From assembly GCA_029747585.1 (NCBI GenBank), contig JAPEVF010000024.1, positions 1-64,000 on the forward strand: DNA of 64,000 bases, read 5' to 3'. Each line of letters begins with the position of its first letter. The first letter of the stretch is position 1. The stretch is from Pleurotus djamor. Taxonomy: Eukaryota > Basidiomycota > Agaricomycetes > Agaricales > Pleurotaceae. Below, piece by piece: positions 45,181 to 60,199 of the stretch. The position numbers were made by a program, and so were the translations under genes. The notes under the pieces were generated by a model that was not told the origin of the DNA, did not search any database, and saw only the letters and a program-made list of their open reading frames with translations.

Positions 45181-48100
45181 TNANAGATAAAACATGGTCG
45201 TCTTCAGCTTGTCATGTATTCCACCGCGCCACATCGCTACGGCCTCTTGNTAGACGTGTTGCTCATCGGTAGACGCGGAGCTGACTGTCCCTGATGAGCT
45301 GAACCCGGAGAGGAGCTTGTGAAGATAACATCTTCCCCGTTCACAGGCCAGGTCGGCATAGTAGGCCGGTGAGACCAGGCTAACGGCTTTCGTCGCNCGG
45401 CNNACATATAGCTGACGGAGTTGGTGAGTCCTTGGAGCTGATCAGCCGTAAACTGGATTTCATCGTGGACGACATAGTAATGGGTGGGCTTTGTGGTGCC
45501 NTGTANACCTCCGTGAGCTAGCCGAGTAGAAGAAGAAGCGTCATGTTAGTCAATGCCATAATGGGAGGAGAGATAAGTGGAGCGCCGACCTTGGAGATAG
45601 AAATCGAAGTGATAGATAGCCGTGACCCCACGATCAACCACAGTCCCTGGTTTGGGATTACCATCCTTGTCAGCGTTGGTTGGCTCTATGGGATAGAACC
45701 TTGTGTGGTGACGTTTTCCACAGATCACGATGGTTAGTTTGGGTTCATATCGTTTTCCGGCCGCGTCGAACTTCCGGAATGCAGCTTTCATAGAAGGAAG
45801 TTCATCTGCGACGACGATAGCGAATTGGCCCTATGACCAAGGTGAGTAAGTCACGTTCAAGGTGAGAGTGAAGGGTGGAGATAAACCTCGGATACACCAT
45901 CCCGGTAAACAAGGATGCGAGAGGGAAGGTTCTTGTTGGCTTGCCTGAATGCAAGCAGTCGCTCCACCATCATGTCTGTGAGCTCCGTGACCATCTTGTT
46001 CCGCTAATCAGCATTCAGATAAGGTTGAAGAGGAAGGCAGATATACTACCTCTTTCCTTGTCTCTTGAATTCTAAGACTCCCAGGATACTGCCCGAACAG
46101 TGGATCGACACTGGCTACGACAGCCGCGATCGAGGGAGTTCCCTTGACACTACCAGGTCCAGGATGCGTAACATCGATGCCGACCATCATTGTAGGCTCT
46201 TTCTTCAGCCAGTCGAGAGAGTTGCGATCAAGTGAGTGGTTCACCCCACCGGTCTTCATGTTGACCTTCAGCGCGACGTTGGCGAAATATTGTAGCTGTC
46301 CTTTCTCTTTCTTGATCTTCGCAGAGTGTGTGCACACAGTGGCGATTCCGAGCTGCGAGTCGCAGAGACGTTTCAAGCCCGAGTAGACATGTTTGTCTCC
46401 GTTAGAGAGCATAACCATCAAAAGTTGGGGAGGCGCCTGCAGTCCTGTTCTCAGAGCATTTTGGATCTCCATGANGGCCGCTTCCCGAGTAGGATCTTGG
46501 AAGTTCTTGGGGGGAAGGGAAACNGCTACGATCTGAGGGTTCTTGTTTTGGACGTTGATACCGGACTTGGCGCACATCTGCACAAAACCTCCAATAATAT
46601 TCTTCAATTCTGGATCGCCAGCACCGTTGAAGTCATCCCGGTTCCNATCTTGGATGACCAGAACTGCCCAGCTTCGTAGGGTCCCNCCGCGAGAGAATTT
46701 GACGTTTCGGAGGTTCCAACTGGCGCGATCGTCGACATCNGGTCTACCTTGACCGTATTCAATCGCTGGTGGGGGCAGAATTCGGCCAGGGACGACGGTC
46801 ATTTCGGTCTTGATTGCGACGCCGAAAGCCTTGAGTGCCGGTGAACCTTGACGATATCCAAGATTGTCTAAGCCTGGCCCGACGATGGCCTGGGCATTGA
46901 CGTTCGGGGTTTTGCAGGCGATGGTGATCATCGACGCGGTGTGTTCGTCGAGAAGTTTCCCTTTGAAAGCTTGGTTGGGAAGGATGGTGCAGACTTCGGG
47001 TGGAAGGAGAATGCTCTTCTTTCCACCGCCAACATCGACCAACGGCATGTCGGGATACTTGAGCTTGATTTTGTACTCTGACAAGGGGAGGGCTGTCAGA
47101 AAGGAATAGTCAGCGTTCGTACAGAAGACTCACTCTGTTGGAAGAATTGTTCGACCGAAACTTTCTTGCCGAACTCCTCGCAGTCGAAGATATGTGTCTT
47201 CGCCGTCTTGTTGGATAATTTCTTGATGCCCTTGCGATGTCCCAGGTGAGTAGTCTGGACTCTGAGCGTGCGGACAAAATTCGCGACGTTTGCGCCGAAG
47301 CTATAGTTGCGGAATGCAGTCATAGCGTCTGCGAGGTTACCCTCCTTGTAGAAAGCCTTTTGTGTTGAAAGTAAGAAACGATGACACAAACGAAAGTATG
47401 ATAAGAAGCTTACCGTAGTGCACACATTAACGTTGACCATAAGTTGCTTATGCGCAGGGCGAACGGATGAATAGAAGCCTCGCCAGGCCTCGAGACCTCC
47501 GCCCAGATCGGCGGGTGGTGCGGCAGCCTTGAAGAAAAATCGGTTTCGCCCAACCAGTACGCCGCGTCCAGCTGTTGAGGGGTGGGCAGCGAGAACCAAG
47601 TTCAAAGCGGCTATGACGGGAGCTACATCGTAGTCTCTGTATTGAATTTCGCCGTTCAAATGTCTACAGAAATATGATTAGTGCTATGATTAACGCATGT
47701 GTTGTAACCACGAAACGATGTACCTTTTCAAGCTCTGTAGCTCAAGGTCTTGGATAAACTTGATAGTCATAGTGTATTCCTTTCCACCTGCACTTGGGCC
47801 ACTTTGGTCTTCGTCATAGTAAGGTATCTTGATTTCTATCGGTTGTACGAGCTTTTTTGAAGCAATGAGCTTCGCCGAATGGTCGTGGGCGACGTTTCCC
47901 TGGAGTCCAAATTGCTTCCAAGCTGGGGTAGCTTCAGCGAGCTGGAAGATGCGTCGCTTAACCCGTTTGGCAGCAGTGCCGGCCACGGGTGTGATTGCGA
48001 CGTCATATTCATACACGGAGCGATCTGGGACCTCGACGGGGAAGAAGTTGGCCCTCAGGGCAATGGCTCTTCCCAAGGTCCCGAAACCAGGCCTCGAGGG

Positions 48101-48511
48101 TAAATCATTGGGTTTCAAAGACAAAGACTTGAAAGACGCGAGGAGGACATCTTGTGAATTATCGGCGAGGCGAGCATCAAGGGTGGCAGGGGATCCCGGA
48201 GAGAAAACACTACGCCACGGATATTATCAGCAAAGGGTCGTTGAGTTCAGGAAATGTATGACATACCCTCCTGGCTCTCTGAAGCCCCCACGTCCGCGTC
48301 CACCACCGCCGCCTCTATCACTGTATCCACGTCCACCACCTCGGTCGGACCCGCGTCCGCCTCTATCGACAAACCCACGGCCTCGCATTTCTGGTGTGCC
48401 TCTTCCTCCGCCACCTCCAAATCCTCCGCCGCGTCCCCTCATTTCAGGTGTACCACCGCGACTATCTCCACCTCTGCCACGGCCACGGCCACGATCGCCT
48501 CGTCCGCTCAT
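45181..48511 (-). CDS. Argonaute (RNA interference effector)
   Basis: Small-RNA-guided ribonuclease, the core of RISC/quelling. The start at 48511 gives an RG/GG-rich head (MSGRGDRGRGRGRGG..) of about 85 residues with a repeated GTPEMRGRG unit. The N domain follows (RPGFGTLGRAIALRANFFPV), then linker and PAZ (DLGGGLEAWRGFYSSVRPAH, QLMVNVNVCTT), MID (LGYRQGSPALKAFGVAIKTE, ASWNLRNVKF) and PIWI. Catalytic residues visible: Asp in MMVGIDVTHPGPGS, Asp in RILVYRDGVSEGQFAIV, and the terminal His in PTHYYVVHDE; a Glu is expected between them, so slicer activity is likely retained. It ends with LKTTMFYL and a stop containing an N (45181-45183). Several Ns in the PIWI half affect single residues. About eight introns; length roughly 900-950 aa, normal for fungal Argonautes. 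Confidence 0.95.
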
Positions 48512-48810
48512 GTCTCAGGATGAATTGATTTCGCTGGAAGGGTATTGTGCCACAGCACACAAGTGCTAAAGCTATGGGGTATATTAGACGGCGATTCCTG
48601 GCTCGTTATAAAGGTGGGACCAGCGCTTACAAGCTTTGCCTCGAGGCGCGACTCACATCACTGTGAACAATGACAATTGGTTCCGCTCAAACTCAGGTCC
48701 GGACTTGCCGCGTTCCAAAACTGGAAACAGGTCTCTCAGGGGCACAAGGTGACCGACCACCATTTCTCGATGTATTCTGAGTTCGACTTCAATTCACAGT
48801 GTAATGCAGG

Positions 48811-50293
48811 CTAGAATTTCGTTGATTTGGCAGCCATCTCTCCTAGTATCTGATTTTGCTTGACCAAAAGGAGGGCATAGAGCATTTGTATCCGCTGCGA
48901 GATCAGAAAGTTAAACTCAGATCCAAAAACATCCCAGGAGCAAGGAGGTAGCTTACTGGCACGTCCACCTCGAATTCCTTGGCCATGCGGACAACTTCAC
49001 CTACAATAACTTCAACCTCCAACGGCTGACCCTTGCGTGCATCAAGCAGCATGCTTGGAACGTGGACGCTACTTGGACTGCGGTGCAGCCCAGCCGTATA
49101 CTCAAATGTCCTATCCACTTCAAACGCTGCGAGGCCTTCCGCTGTATCTGGGAAGCCCATGGCCCGACCTGTAGGTGAAAGGTAGTTTTGATCAGGAGAT
49201 GGATCTCCACCGTGGCGAAATTACATACCTAGTGTCAGTAATTCCTGCAGAATCGCTTTTATTTCAGGTAACGAATGCTTTCGAATGAGATCTGAAGTGA
49301 TAGTATGAACGTATGGCGAATAGTGCTGCCCTTCGAGGGGAGGTGGATCGCGGAACAACGAAGGCAGCGTATAGCCAGTCAACGTTGCGGTACCAGCGAA
49401 CGCAACGTTCCAAAAGTTCTTCAGAAACTTGACACGCTGGATTTCAGGAACAATTGTAACGGTCGTTCCTCCAGCCTCCAAGATGGAGCCAAGGTCGGAA
49501 AGCACAGCAGCTTCTTCCGTAGTATTCTGCATAGTAGTATAGTCCCCGTGCCTGTATACACCTAAAGACAGTCGATCCTGGAGGGACAGCGGTTCACGAA
49601 CTAGGGCATAGGGCACAACCAAAGAGCGAACTCACAAAGTGATTGTGTTCTATAACGTTGCTAGCGGCCATATTTGTACCAACGTACAAAGCAGTACTGA
49701 TGATAGACGGTTTTCCTTTGTTGAGATTGACAAGCGCATTATACAAGTCGCGCTCGCCGTTTAGCCCATTCTGCAAGATGACATATGTCGGTTGCGGGTG
49801 GACGTCTGCATAGCCAGCCTCGAGAAAAGGCTGGAGTATCTCTGGAGTACGCTTGAGCTCCGGTATAGCTTTGGTTGTAAGTACTACGTAGTCATATGCC
49901 GTGTCCGCAGCATTTGCTACGGAATTGCATACTGAACTGAAAGGATCAGCAATTTATGATTAGGTATGGATCAATGGGCCTACAGCGATCTGGCCTCCAT
50001 CCACGAACTTCGCCGTACTTCTTGCTACTAAAGTTAACGCCCTGTTCTAGCATGTCATCTTTAATGAGATCCTATGATCCCAGAGAAAAGATAAACGCAC
50101 CCTGAACGATGCTGTAGTTACTTCTCGCCACGGCAGTGACGCGTGCCAATCCGCTTCTCTTGAAGATGAGAGAGTCTAGGTACACAAAGTGAGGAACGAG
50201 GGATCCGAAGCCCGGGAATCAGCATGGTGTCTCACAGAGTGCCCCGACGGCACCAAACCCGACCAGGAGGACCTCCTTCGTCGGTTTCGACAT
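48811..50293 (-). CDS. ketopantoate reductase family (ApbA/PanE) protein, tandem copy 1
   Basis: NAD(P)H-dependent reductase fold; the family converts 2-dehydropantoate to pantoate, but fungal genomes carry many divergent members. Exon 1 is 50293-50236: MSKPTKEVLLVGFGAVGAL, with the GxGxxG nucleotide-binding loop. The next exon begins YSLIFKRSGLARVTAVARSN. Later parts are DYVVLTTKAIPELKRTPEIL, YVILQNGLNGERDLYNAL and SIISTALYVGTNMAASNVIE, and the C-terminal domain is TIVPEIQRVKFLKNFWNVAF, GTATLTGYTLPSLFRD, VHVPSMLLDARKGQPLEVEV and VKQNQILGEMAAKSTKF. The conserved Lys (KFLKNFWN) and Asn positions expected for the active site are present. Highly similar to the next gene over its full length, including intron positions; the duplication includes part of the promoter. 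Confidence 0.88.
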
Positions 50294-50615
50294 GGTGTGA
50301 GGGAGAACGGTTCCGGACCGGACTTCGCCGTTGACTCAAGAACTCCCTATCTCCCCTATGAGTTTAGGGACACATAAAGCAACGAGCGTAGCGGGCCTTG
50401 TGGCTAGAAAACGCTGGGATATACTTGGCGGTGTCAATATGGGTGTTCCTTCAACTCGAGAAACGGATGATGGGGGACAGTCTGAGGCTCAGACTCAGCG
50501 GGGACTGGGACTGGCGACTTCTCGAAGGCCATTCTCAAGGGTCAGGCCTTCAGGTGGCCGATCGCATGCAATATTTTGGCATTCAAATATTCAACTTCAC
50601 TTGAGAGTGTAATTG
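50294..50615. other. duplicated promoter region
   Basis: Upstream of copy 1 and downstream of copy 2. Bases just upstream of the ATG (CCGGACCGGACTTCGCCGTT, about 50313-50332) match those upstream of copy 2 (GTCCGGCCCGGACTTCGCGG, about 52117-52136), as do CTATGAGTTTAGGGACA and CTATGTACTTAGGGACA further up. The promoter was therefore duplicated with the gene. Confidence 0.6.
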
Positions 50616-52102
50616 TTAATCTTTGTCTTTCTGGCCGGCTATTTCTCCTAGTATCTGATTCTGCTTCACCAAAAGTAGAGCATACAGCAATTGTATCCGC
50701 TGTGAGGGTAAATACTCAGGAATTTTCGAGGACCACGAAGGAATTGATCAGCTTACAGGTATGTCCACCTTGGATTCTTCGGCCATGCGGACGACTTCAC
50801 CAACAATGACCTCCACTTCCAAAGGGAGGCCTTTGTATGCATCGAGTAGCATGCTTGGAATGTGGCTACGATCTGGAGCAGCGTGCGTCCTAGCTACGTC
50901 CTCAAAAATGATGTCAACATTTGAAGATGTGAACCCATCTGCTGGGTCTGAGAACCCGATAGCCCGCCCTGTGGGTGGGTTTCCAGTGAAATCATGAGAT
51001 CTATGGCCACCTGTCCCCATAGTCAAATTTACGCACCCAAAGTAAGCAATTCCTGCATAACTGCCTTGATTTCAGGCCATGTATGCTTTCGAATGAGGTC
51101 TGATGTCATGGGATGTAGATATGTGGAGTACTGGTCTCCGGGAGAGGGTGGATCGCGGAACAGTGAAGGCAACGTGTATCCGGTCAACGTGGGAGTGGCA
51201 GCAAATCCAACGTTCCGAAAGTTCTTCAGAAATTTAACACGCTGTATTTCGGGAACGATTGTGACGGTTGTTCCTCCAGCCTCCAATATAGAGCCGAGAT
51301 TGGAAAGCACAGTAGCTTCTTCTTCAGTATTCTGCGTAGTAGTATGGTTCCCATGCCTGTATACGCCTAACGAAAGACGATCCTGGAATAACAATGGTTC
51401 ACAAAATAGAGCATAAATTTAAAGTACAGCTAGAGGGTGAACTTACAAAGTCACTATGTTCCACGACGTTGCTGGCGGTCATGCTTGTTCCAACGTACAA
51501 CGCGGTACCAATGATGGACGGTTCTCCTTTATCGAGCTTGACAAGCGCATTGTACAAGTCCTTTTCTATGTTCAGCCCGTTCTGGAGGATCACATAGGTC
51601 GGTTGTGGGTGGACATCCGCAAAGCCAGCCTCGAAAAAGGGTTGTAGTATTTCTGGGGTACGTTTGAGCTCTGGTATCGCTTTCGTTGTGAGCACTACGT
51701 AGTCATATGCCGTGTCTGCAGCGTCGGCTACGGAATTGAATACTGAACGGAAAGGATGAGTCATTTCTAGACATATGTGTATTGATCGACGCACAGCGGT
51801 CCGGCTTCCAACCACGAACCTCTCCATATTTCTTGCTGTCGAAGTTAATACCTTGCTCTAATGTGATCCTGTTAAGGGGGCCTCATTCAATCGTAGAAGG
51901 AAACTCGAACGCACCCTGAACAATGCTGTAGTTACTGCGCGCCACAACAGTAACGCGTGCCAGCCCACTTCTCTTGAAGATGAGAGAATCTTAAGCACGC
52001 AAAGTGGGTGGAAAGAACGTTGTATGGATCAGTAATATGCTCACAGAGTGCTCCGACCGCGCCAAATCCAACCAAGAGAACCTCCTTCATCGGTTTCGCC
52101 AT
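50616..52102 (-). CDS. ketopantoate reductase family (ApbA/PanE) protein, tandem copy 2
   Basis: Paralog of the gene at 48811-50293, same orientation. Start MAKPMKEVLLVGFGAVGAL at 52102. Matching blocks are DYVVLTTKAIPELKRTPEIL, YVILQNGLNIEKDLYNALVK, TALYVGTSMTASNVVEHSDF, FLKNFRNVGFAATPTLTGYT, SHIPSMLLDAYKGLPLEVEV and VKQNQILGEIAGQKDKD. Differences are concentrated in the C-terminal domain (GRAIGFSDPADGFTSSNVDI against GRAMGFPDTAEGLAAFEVDR), which forms part of the substrate pocket, so the copies may have different substrates. The stop is at 50616-50618. True pantoate synthesis cannot be assigned to either copy from sequence alone. Confidence 0.88.
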
Positions 52103-52211
52103 GGTCCCTCAAACGGTCCGGCCCGGACTTCGCGGTTGAGACGACAGGGATCAGGGATTTCTGCCTATTCCTCCTATGTACTTAGGGACACTGGGTCAAT
52201 TCATTTGTATC

Positions 52212-54739
<2,528 letters not shown>

Positions 54740-54919
54740 CTTGAAGAGCTAGAGATAGTGATTGAAGAGCTGACGAGTCCCGCGACGGAATGGTGTGAGT
54801 AATAAAGAAGCATGTTTTACGTCTTCACAGCGACCCTGAATTGCGGGGTAATTGGTTGCTATCTTTAGACCACAGCTTTTGTTCACCAACCACACCCTAG
54901 AGTAAGCGAACGATCTCCA

Positions 54920-56973
54920 ATGGCGCAAGTCTGGAAAACCTACGATGAAAGCTCTACCCAAGGGATCAAAAGCTTTGACACTCAATATGGCGACGATATC
55001 TTTCGTCCAGATATCTTGAAATCGCTGGGGGAAACCATGTCTGAAATGGATGCTGATCTTCGCAAGCTAAGCATTGATATCCACGGTCAGTCTTCCATAT
55101 TTATCATTTCATCATTGGTTTAGTTGTGCGTGCTCACAATGATATAGAGCATCCCGAGGTGGGATTCAAAGAATTGTACGCGTCCGTCGATGTCAAGAAC
55201 CTAAGTGTTTACCGACCTTCTCAATCAGCCATGCCCATGATGTGATGACGAAATTCTTGGAAGATCGTGGGTTTCAAATCACCAGGTGGCTCTTCTATAT
55301 CTTTCCCCATAATAAAGGCCGGTTGCTCTGACCCACGCCAGGAAATATCTCCTCGAGACGGCTTGGAAAGCTGAATTCTCCAACGGAAATGGCGGTCGTG
55401 TGATCGGGATAAATTCTGAGGTGCGTTCAGCCAACTTTCTGTGGTTTCGTGATGTGCACAATCGTGACTTAGATGGACGCGCTTCCGAATATCGGTCATG
55501 CGTGTGGCCACAATTTGATTGGTATGAGTGGTATCGCTGTAGCCTGCGCAATGAAGGCTGCTCTCGAAAAGCACAACATCGACGGGAAAATAGTCGTCCT
55601 TGGGACACCAGGTATGTCACTTTAATCGGTGACAAAGACTTCTCAAAGCTGAGATTGTATCAAGCGGAGGAAGGAGGCGGAGGAAAAGTCATTCTACTCG
55701 AGAAAGGTGCCTATGAGGGGATGGATATTTGCTTGATGTTAGTGTGGATCCACATTCTCCTAATTTCTATCTGACACTTATTCTAGGTGTCACCCGGCCC
55801 CAGGACCCAAAGGTTCTGTCAGTCTATCCAGCTGTTTGGCTTTGTCCCGTGTTCGTGTGGAGTTTTCTGGTCATACGTACGAAAACCAGCGTACTTATCG
55901 ACTGACGGGCTAATCTCTTGCTCCCGTCTTAGTGCACATGCAGCTCTATCGCCTTGGGAAGCACAAAACGCACTGGATGCGGCCGTCCTCTCGTATAACA
56001 ACATTGCTGCTCTCCGACAGCAGATCAAACCCACTCATCGAGTGCACGGAATCATAGAAGGCAAGGAATGGGTTCCCGGAAGTAAGCCTTTTCCACTCTC
56101 TGTTGTGCGTTTCCGCCGATTTGAACTTCGCCTGTAGTCATACCGGACAAGTCTAATCTATTGTACGTGGCCAATATACGTCTATCTGTTTTTCTTCCTC
56201 ACCTACCCTCTCAAATAGCTACTACATTCGCGCCCCAACGACGGCTGAGCTAGAAATATTGGTCAAGAGAGTCTTACCTTGCTTCGAAGCCGCTGCCCTC
56301 GCGACGGGGTGCAAAGCTGATATCAAATTGGATTCTTCTACAAACGACCTTCGACAAAATACAGCACTAGGTCTCTCAATGCCTGGCAACTAGTCTAACC
56401 TCATCACTCACCGCATTGCTCTCAGGAGACGAAGTCGGAAAAATTGCGATCGCGAGAGGCGGAGCTGTCGACTACGAATGGGGAATCGCCTCGGCTTCAA
56501 CTGATTTTGTGAGTTGTCTCATTCCGAGCTTGGAAATCAATCTCTGTTGCTGAAATGGATCAACAGGGAAACGTCACTTATGGTGAACCCTTTCATAAGC
56601 TTTAATGATATGCTCCATATTCTAAAGACTACCTTTTAGCGCTACCATCTCTGCATCCTGGATTTTGTAAGCACAAAAGCGATCGATTCCGACTCGTTTG
56701 ATTTCATCTATCGTAGCTATACCCACAGAAGAGAATGGAGGGAATCATACTCGTGCATTCACCGCCTCTGCACTTCGAATGGATTCGCACTACGCAACAA
56801 TTGATGTTTCCATCGCGTTGGCCGCCACGGGAATCCGTATACTCCTCGACGATGCATTCTTCGGGAAGGTTAGTTCGCCTGTTCGCATCCGTGGATACGC
56901 TGAATGAATGCTTGGGTGATAGGTCCAGAGCTCGTTTGAGGAAGATAAAAAGCGCAGGGCTGCTGGGCTGTAG
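54920..56973 (+). CDS. M20-family metallopeptidase (PM20D2-like amidohydrolase/dipeptidase)
   Basis: Zinc hydrolase of the M20D type that cleaves small amide or dipeptide bonds. Start 54920 (MAQVWKTYDESSTQGIKSFD). Motifs in order: KLSIDIHEHPEVGFKEF (the usual H-x-N-PE variant), GGRVIGINSEMDALPNIGHA (metal Asp), HACGHNLIGMSGIAVACAMK (metal His residues), VLGTPAEEGGGGKVILLEKG (catalytic and metal Glu), MCHPAPGPKG, RVEFSGHTAHAALSPWEAQN (dimerisation lid, catalytic His), RVHGIIEGKEWVP, GDEVGKIAIARGGAVDYEWG, STDFGNVTYALPSLHPGF and GGNHTRAFTASALRMDSHYA. The final exon reads VQSSFEEDKKRRAAGL and stops at 56971-56973. About thirteen introns keep one frame. Length about 430 aa, typical. The physiological substrate cannot be told from sequence. 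Confidence 0.92.
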
Positions 56974-57119
56974 ATTCTACGTAGCACGCCCAGTTTCGAA
57001 ATTATTCTATCTTATAGGGAAGCATTTAGGGCGTTCTAGGAGCTTTAGCGCCCGTGCGTCAAACGAACACCCAAACCTTCGACGGCAGACGCTTCTTCGT
57101 TTGCTTCAAATCTTTCATT

Positions 57120-60100
57120 ATGTCCACATCGTCTGAATCCGATATTCGAGCCTTCATTGATAGATACAGAGTACTTCTGTCTAAGGAACGCGATGAAGAA
57201 ATTGAGCGCAGCTCCCTTTTGCTTTCAAACTGTGGCCCGAAACTTTTGGAACTGAAAGGGCTTGCTCTCTCTGGGTTGAGCGTCGTCGGTATGAATCTTG
57301 GGCTAGGAGGGAAAACGTAAAATCTCGAAAAACTCCCATAACCATCGCTTGATGTCTTTCCAAGTCCAGTTTGGTAGAACTCGAACGGCCTTCTGCCCAT
57401 CACTCAACCCCAACATTTCCTCCACATACGTTCAGGTGCGCGTTAGACACGTTCTAGCTGTGTATATAGACTTAAACTCGGAGCTTTCAGACCTGGTGAC
57501 TTAGCCAGGATAGAGCCTAACGTGACGGGAAATGCGCCCTTGAAGAAAGCGAAGAAGTCAGCGTCAACGACTGCCTCGGAGTCAAAGGCTGCTGAAGGCG
57601 TGGTTTACAAGGTCAGCTGCCCCTCATGCATATCTTTCAATAACTTAAAGAAAAGGAAGGTATCCGATATTCGAATAGTAATTGCGATCGAACAATCCGA
57701 TACCTCGTCTCAAGATCTTGACTTTCCGCAAGCATGTCGTGTCCTCAAGCTTGCCAATAGTGTGACCTTTGACAGGCAAAATCCCCGTCTTCGTCTCGGC
57801 TTTTTATGTCTGACCATTTTGCAGGATGAGCAAGGCGCTAGATACCCTTGAGAAATTTTCCGTATGTTGGCTACATCCCCCTGCTCTACTACCTTAGCCA
57901 ACGGTCTCGCAGACCGATCCAAACTCAAGCTCCAATAGAACACCTCTGATGGAAGTTCTCCTGGGAATGACCAGTCCTTCGAAACCGCTTGTCCCCCAGA
58001 GCATATCCTTCTTTGACGAGTCGTTGAATGACAGTCAGAAAGAAGCCATCAAATTCGTAATCGGAGCACCTGAAGTCGCCTGTATTCATGGCCCTCCTGG
58101 TACCGGAAAAACGCATACTCTGATCGAGATCATTCGCCAGTTGACCTCAGTAACCCCCAGTAACCCCAAATCGCAACGCCTGCTTGTTTGCGGCGCATCG
58201 AACCTCTCAGTGGACAATATCCTCGAACGCTTACTCGCCCTACCTACTTCAGATAAGAATGAAAAGCTCAAAGTTACCAGAATCGGGCATCCTGCCCGTG
58301 TAATGGCGAGTGAAGGTGTTCTTGACTCAACTCTCGAAGTCAAAGCTGGGCGATCGGAACAGGTAGAGGACCTTCTCCCCGTGGCCGACTGACGTAGCTC
58401 AGGCATCCATTTTTCAAGGCTGCATTAGCTCGGGATGTCAAGGCAGAGATCGAGACAACTATGGGCATCCTTTCAGGAAAAGGCAAAGGTGCTAAAGGGA
58501 AGAGCCCGAGAGGCGCGGAGCGGAAAAAGCTCTGGGAGGAGGTGAAGGGCCTTCGCAAAGAGTGATACAGCTTTATGAAGTTTCAGTTTGTGACCTAACC
58601 CTGGTCATAGGTATCGTCAAAGGGAGGGTGGCGTCATAAAATCTGTCCTTGCGGAGTCACAGGCAAGGTCATCTTCTACTAGGAGGGTTGGGTTCGATAT
58701 TCACCATATGCATAGGTCGTGCTAGCTACCTGTCATTCATCTGGCGGAAGGCAGTTGAACAACCAAACTTTTGATGTGGTCATAATTGATGAAGCGACTC
58801 AGGCACTTGAGGCTGTAAGTCGTCGTTCCTTAACTTGAATAGCCTCCCCTCATGGCTGTGAAACATACCTAGGTCTGTTGGGTCCCGATCTTCAAGGCGA
58901 AGAAACTGATCCTTGCTGGTGACCCCATGCAGCTTCCTCCAACCATCTTGTCAATCGACAAGAAAGACAAAGACACGAAGGTCGTCAAGGGAGCCGCCAC
59001 CGCAAAGACTGTTTCGCCGCCCAAGTCTAAGCAGAATGAATCGGACGTCAGCGACGATTCCGAAATATCTGAAGATGAGAATGACGCTTCTAATGTGCCT
59101 GCACCAAGCAAACAGACTACCGCACGCCCATCACGAAGCATTGTCATTCGCCCTCCTCGAAGTTTAGAGACTACCCTGTTCGATAGACTCGAGAAAATGT
59201 ACGGTTCGAGTATCAAGCGCATGTTGACTATTCAATATCGGTCAGTCATTTTGCAACCGACCGGTCACACTCTTTGTGCTGATGGAATAATGCAGAATGC
59301 ACGAACAGATCTGTGCTTTCCCATCGAAGACCTTGTATCATTCGAAACTGAAGTCTCACCCTTCGGTTTCCAAACACCTGTTGCGTGGTCTACCCAACGC
59401 ACAGGCTGAATCAGAAGAAGACGAGAAAGATCTGTTAGCGACTCCAGTAGTCTTCTTCGATACGTCTGGTTGTGAGTATTTCGAGCGAGCCGATGGCGAC
59501 GGTGACGAAGGTAGTCGGTCCAACGAAAACGAAGCGACTGTTGTAAAGCGGTGGGTTGATAACCTAGTGCGTCCTCCCGTTCAATATCTTTCTTTGTCCT
59601 AACCATCCGATTGATGTAGATTTCGGTTGGGATACTTCCGGAGCAAATCGCTGTCATTACTCCGTACGTCAAGGGCCCTCTGTCTCCTAGGATTATCTTA
59701 ATACTAGCTTAGATATCAAGCCCAAGTTACCCTTCTTTCCTCTCTCCTCCGTCCCATCTACGGCCAATCCTTGGAGATTGGGACCGTCGATGGCATGCAG
59801 GGCAGAGAGAAGGAAGCTGTTGTCATCAGCCTCGTCAGAAGTAACGATCAGGTGTGTTCCAAAACCTTGAATCAACTCTGACTCAGTCATATTTATGCAC
59901 CCCCAGAGAGAGGTTGGGTTCCTCAAAGAGAAGCGAAGATTAAATGGTTAGTCTGCGTGTCTTCTAAGCATCCTGTTTACTCATATTCTTGACACTGTCT
60001 AGTCGCAATGACCAGAGCAAGGAGAAGCTTGGTACGTATTTCCCATCATCTTTCCGGGGCTACAAAGTGTTCATTGATGAAATCATCGAAGTGTGTGGTT

Positions 60101-60199
60101 GGCGACTCTTCCACAGTTTGTCACGGTGGTGCCTACCTAAAAAAATGGCTGGCATGGTTGGAAGCCAATGCTGATGTCCGATATGCTGGATTGGAGTAA
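57120..60199 (+). CDS. HCS1: UPF1-like superfamily 1 helicase, Hcs1/IGHMBP2 type
   Basis: ATP-dependent 5'-3' DNA/RNA helicase of the Smubp-2/Hcs1 branch (yeast Hcs1 co-purifies with DNA polymerase alpha). The N-terminus has the family layout: [56 protein letters not shown]. Helicase motifs: Q-motif region [20 protein letters not shown], Walker [15 protein letters not shown], Ia [18 protein letters not shown], Walker [77 protein letters not shown] and [13 protein letters not shown]. Between motifs III and IV is an insertion of about 60 residues, Lys/Ser then acidic ([15 protein letters not shown]). It ends [14 protein letters not shown]. About twelve introns; roughly 750 aa. A zinc finger or R3H domain is not seen, which favours Hcs1 over IGHMBP2. 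Confidence 0.9.

Noticed and set aside
48227..48569. Plus-strand Pro-rich and Ser/Thr-rich frames
   Set aside because: These are antisense of the RG-rich Argonaute head; GC-rich repeat codons create long open frames on the other strand.
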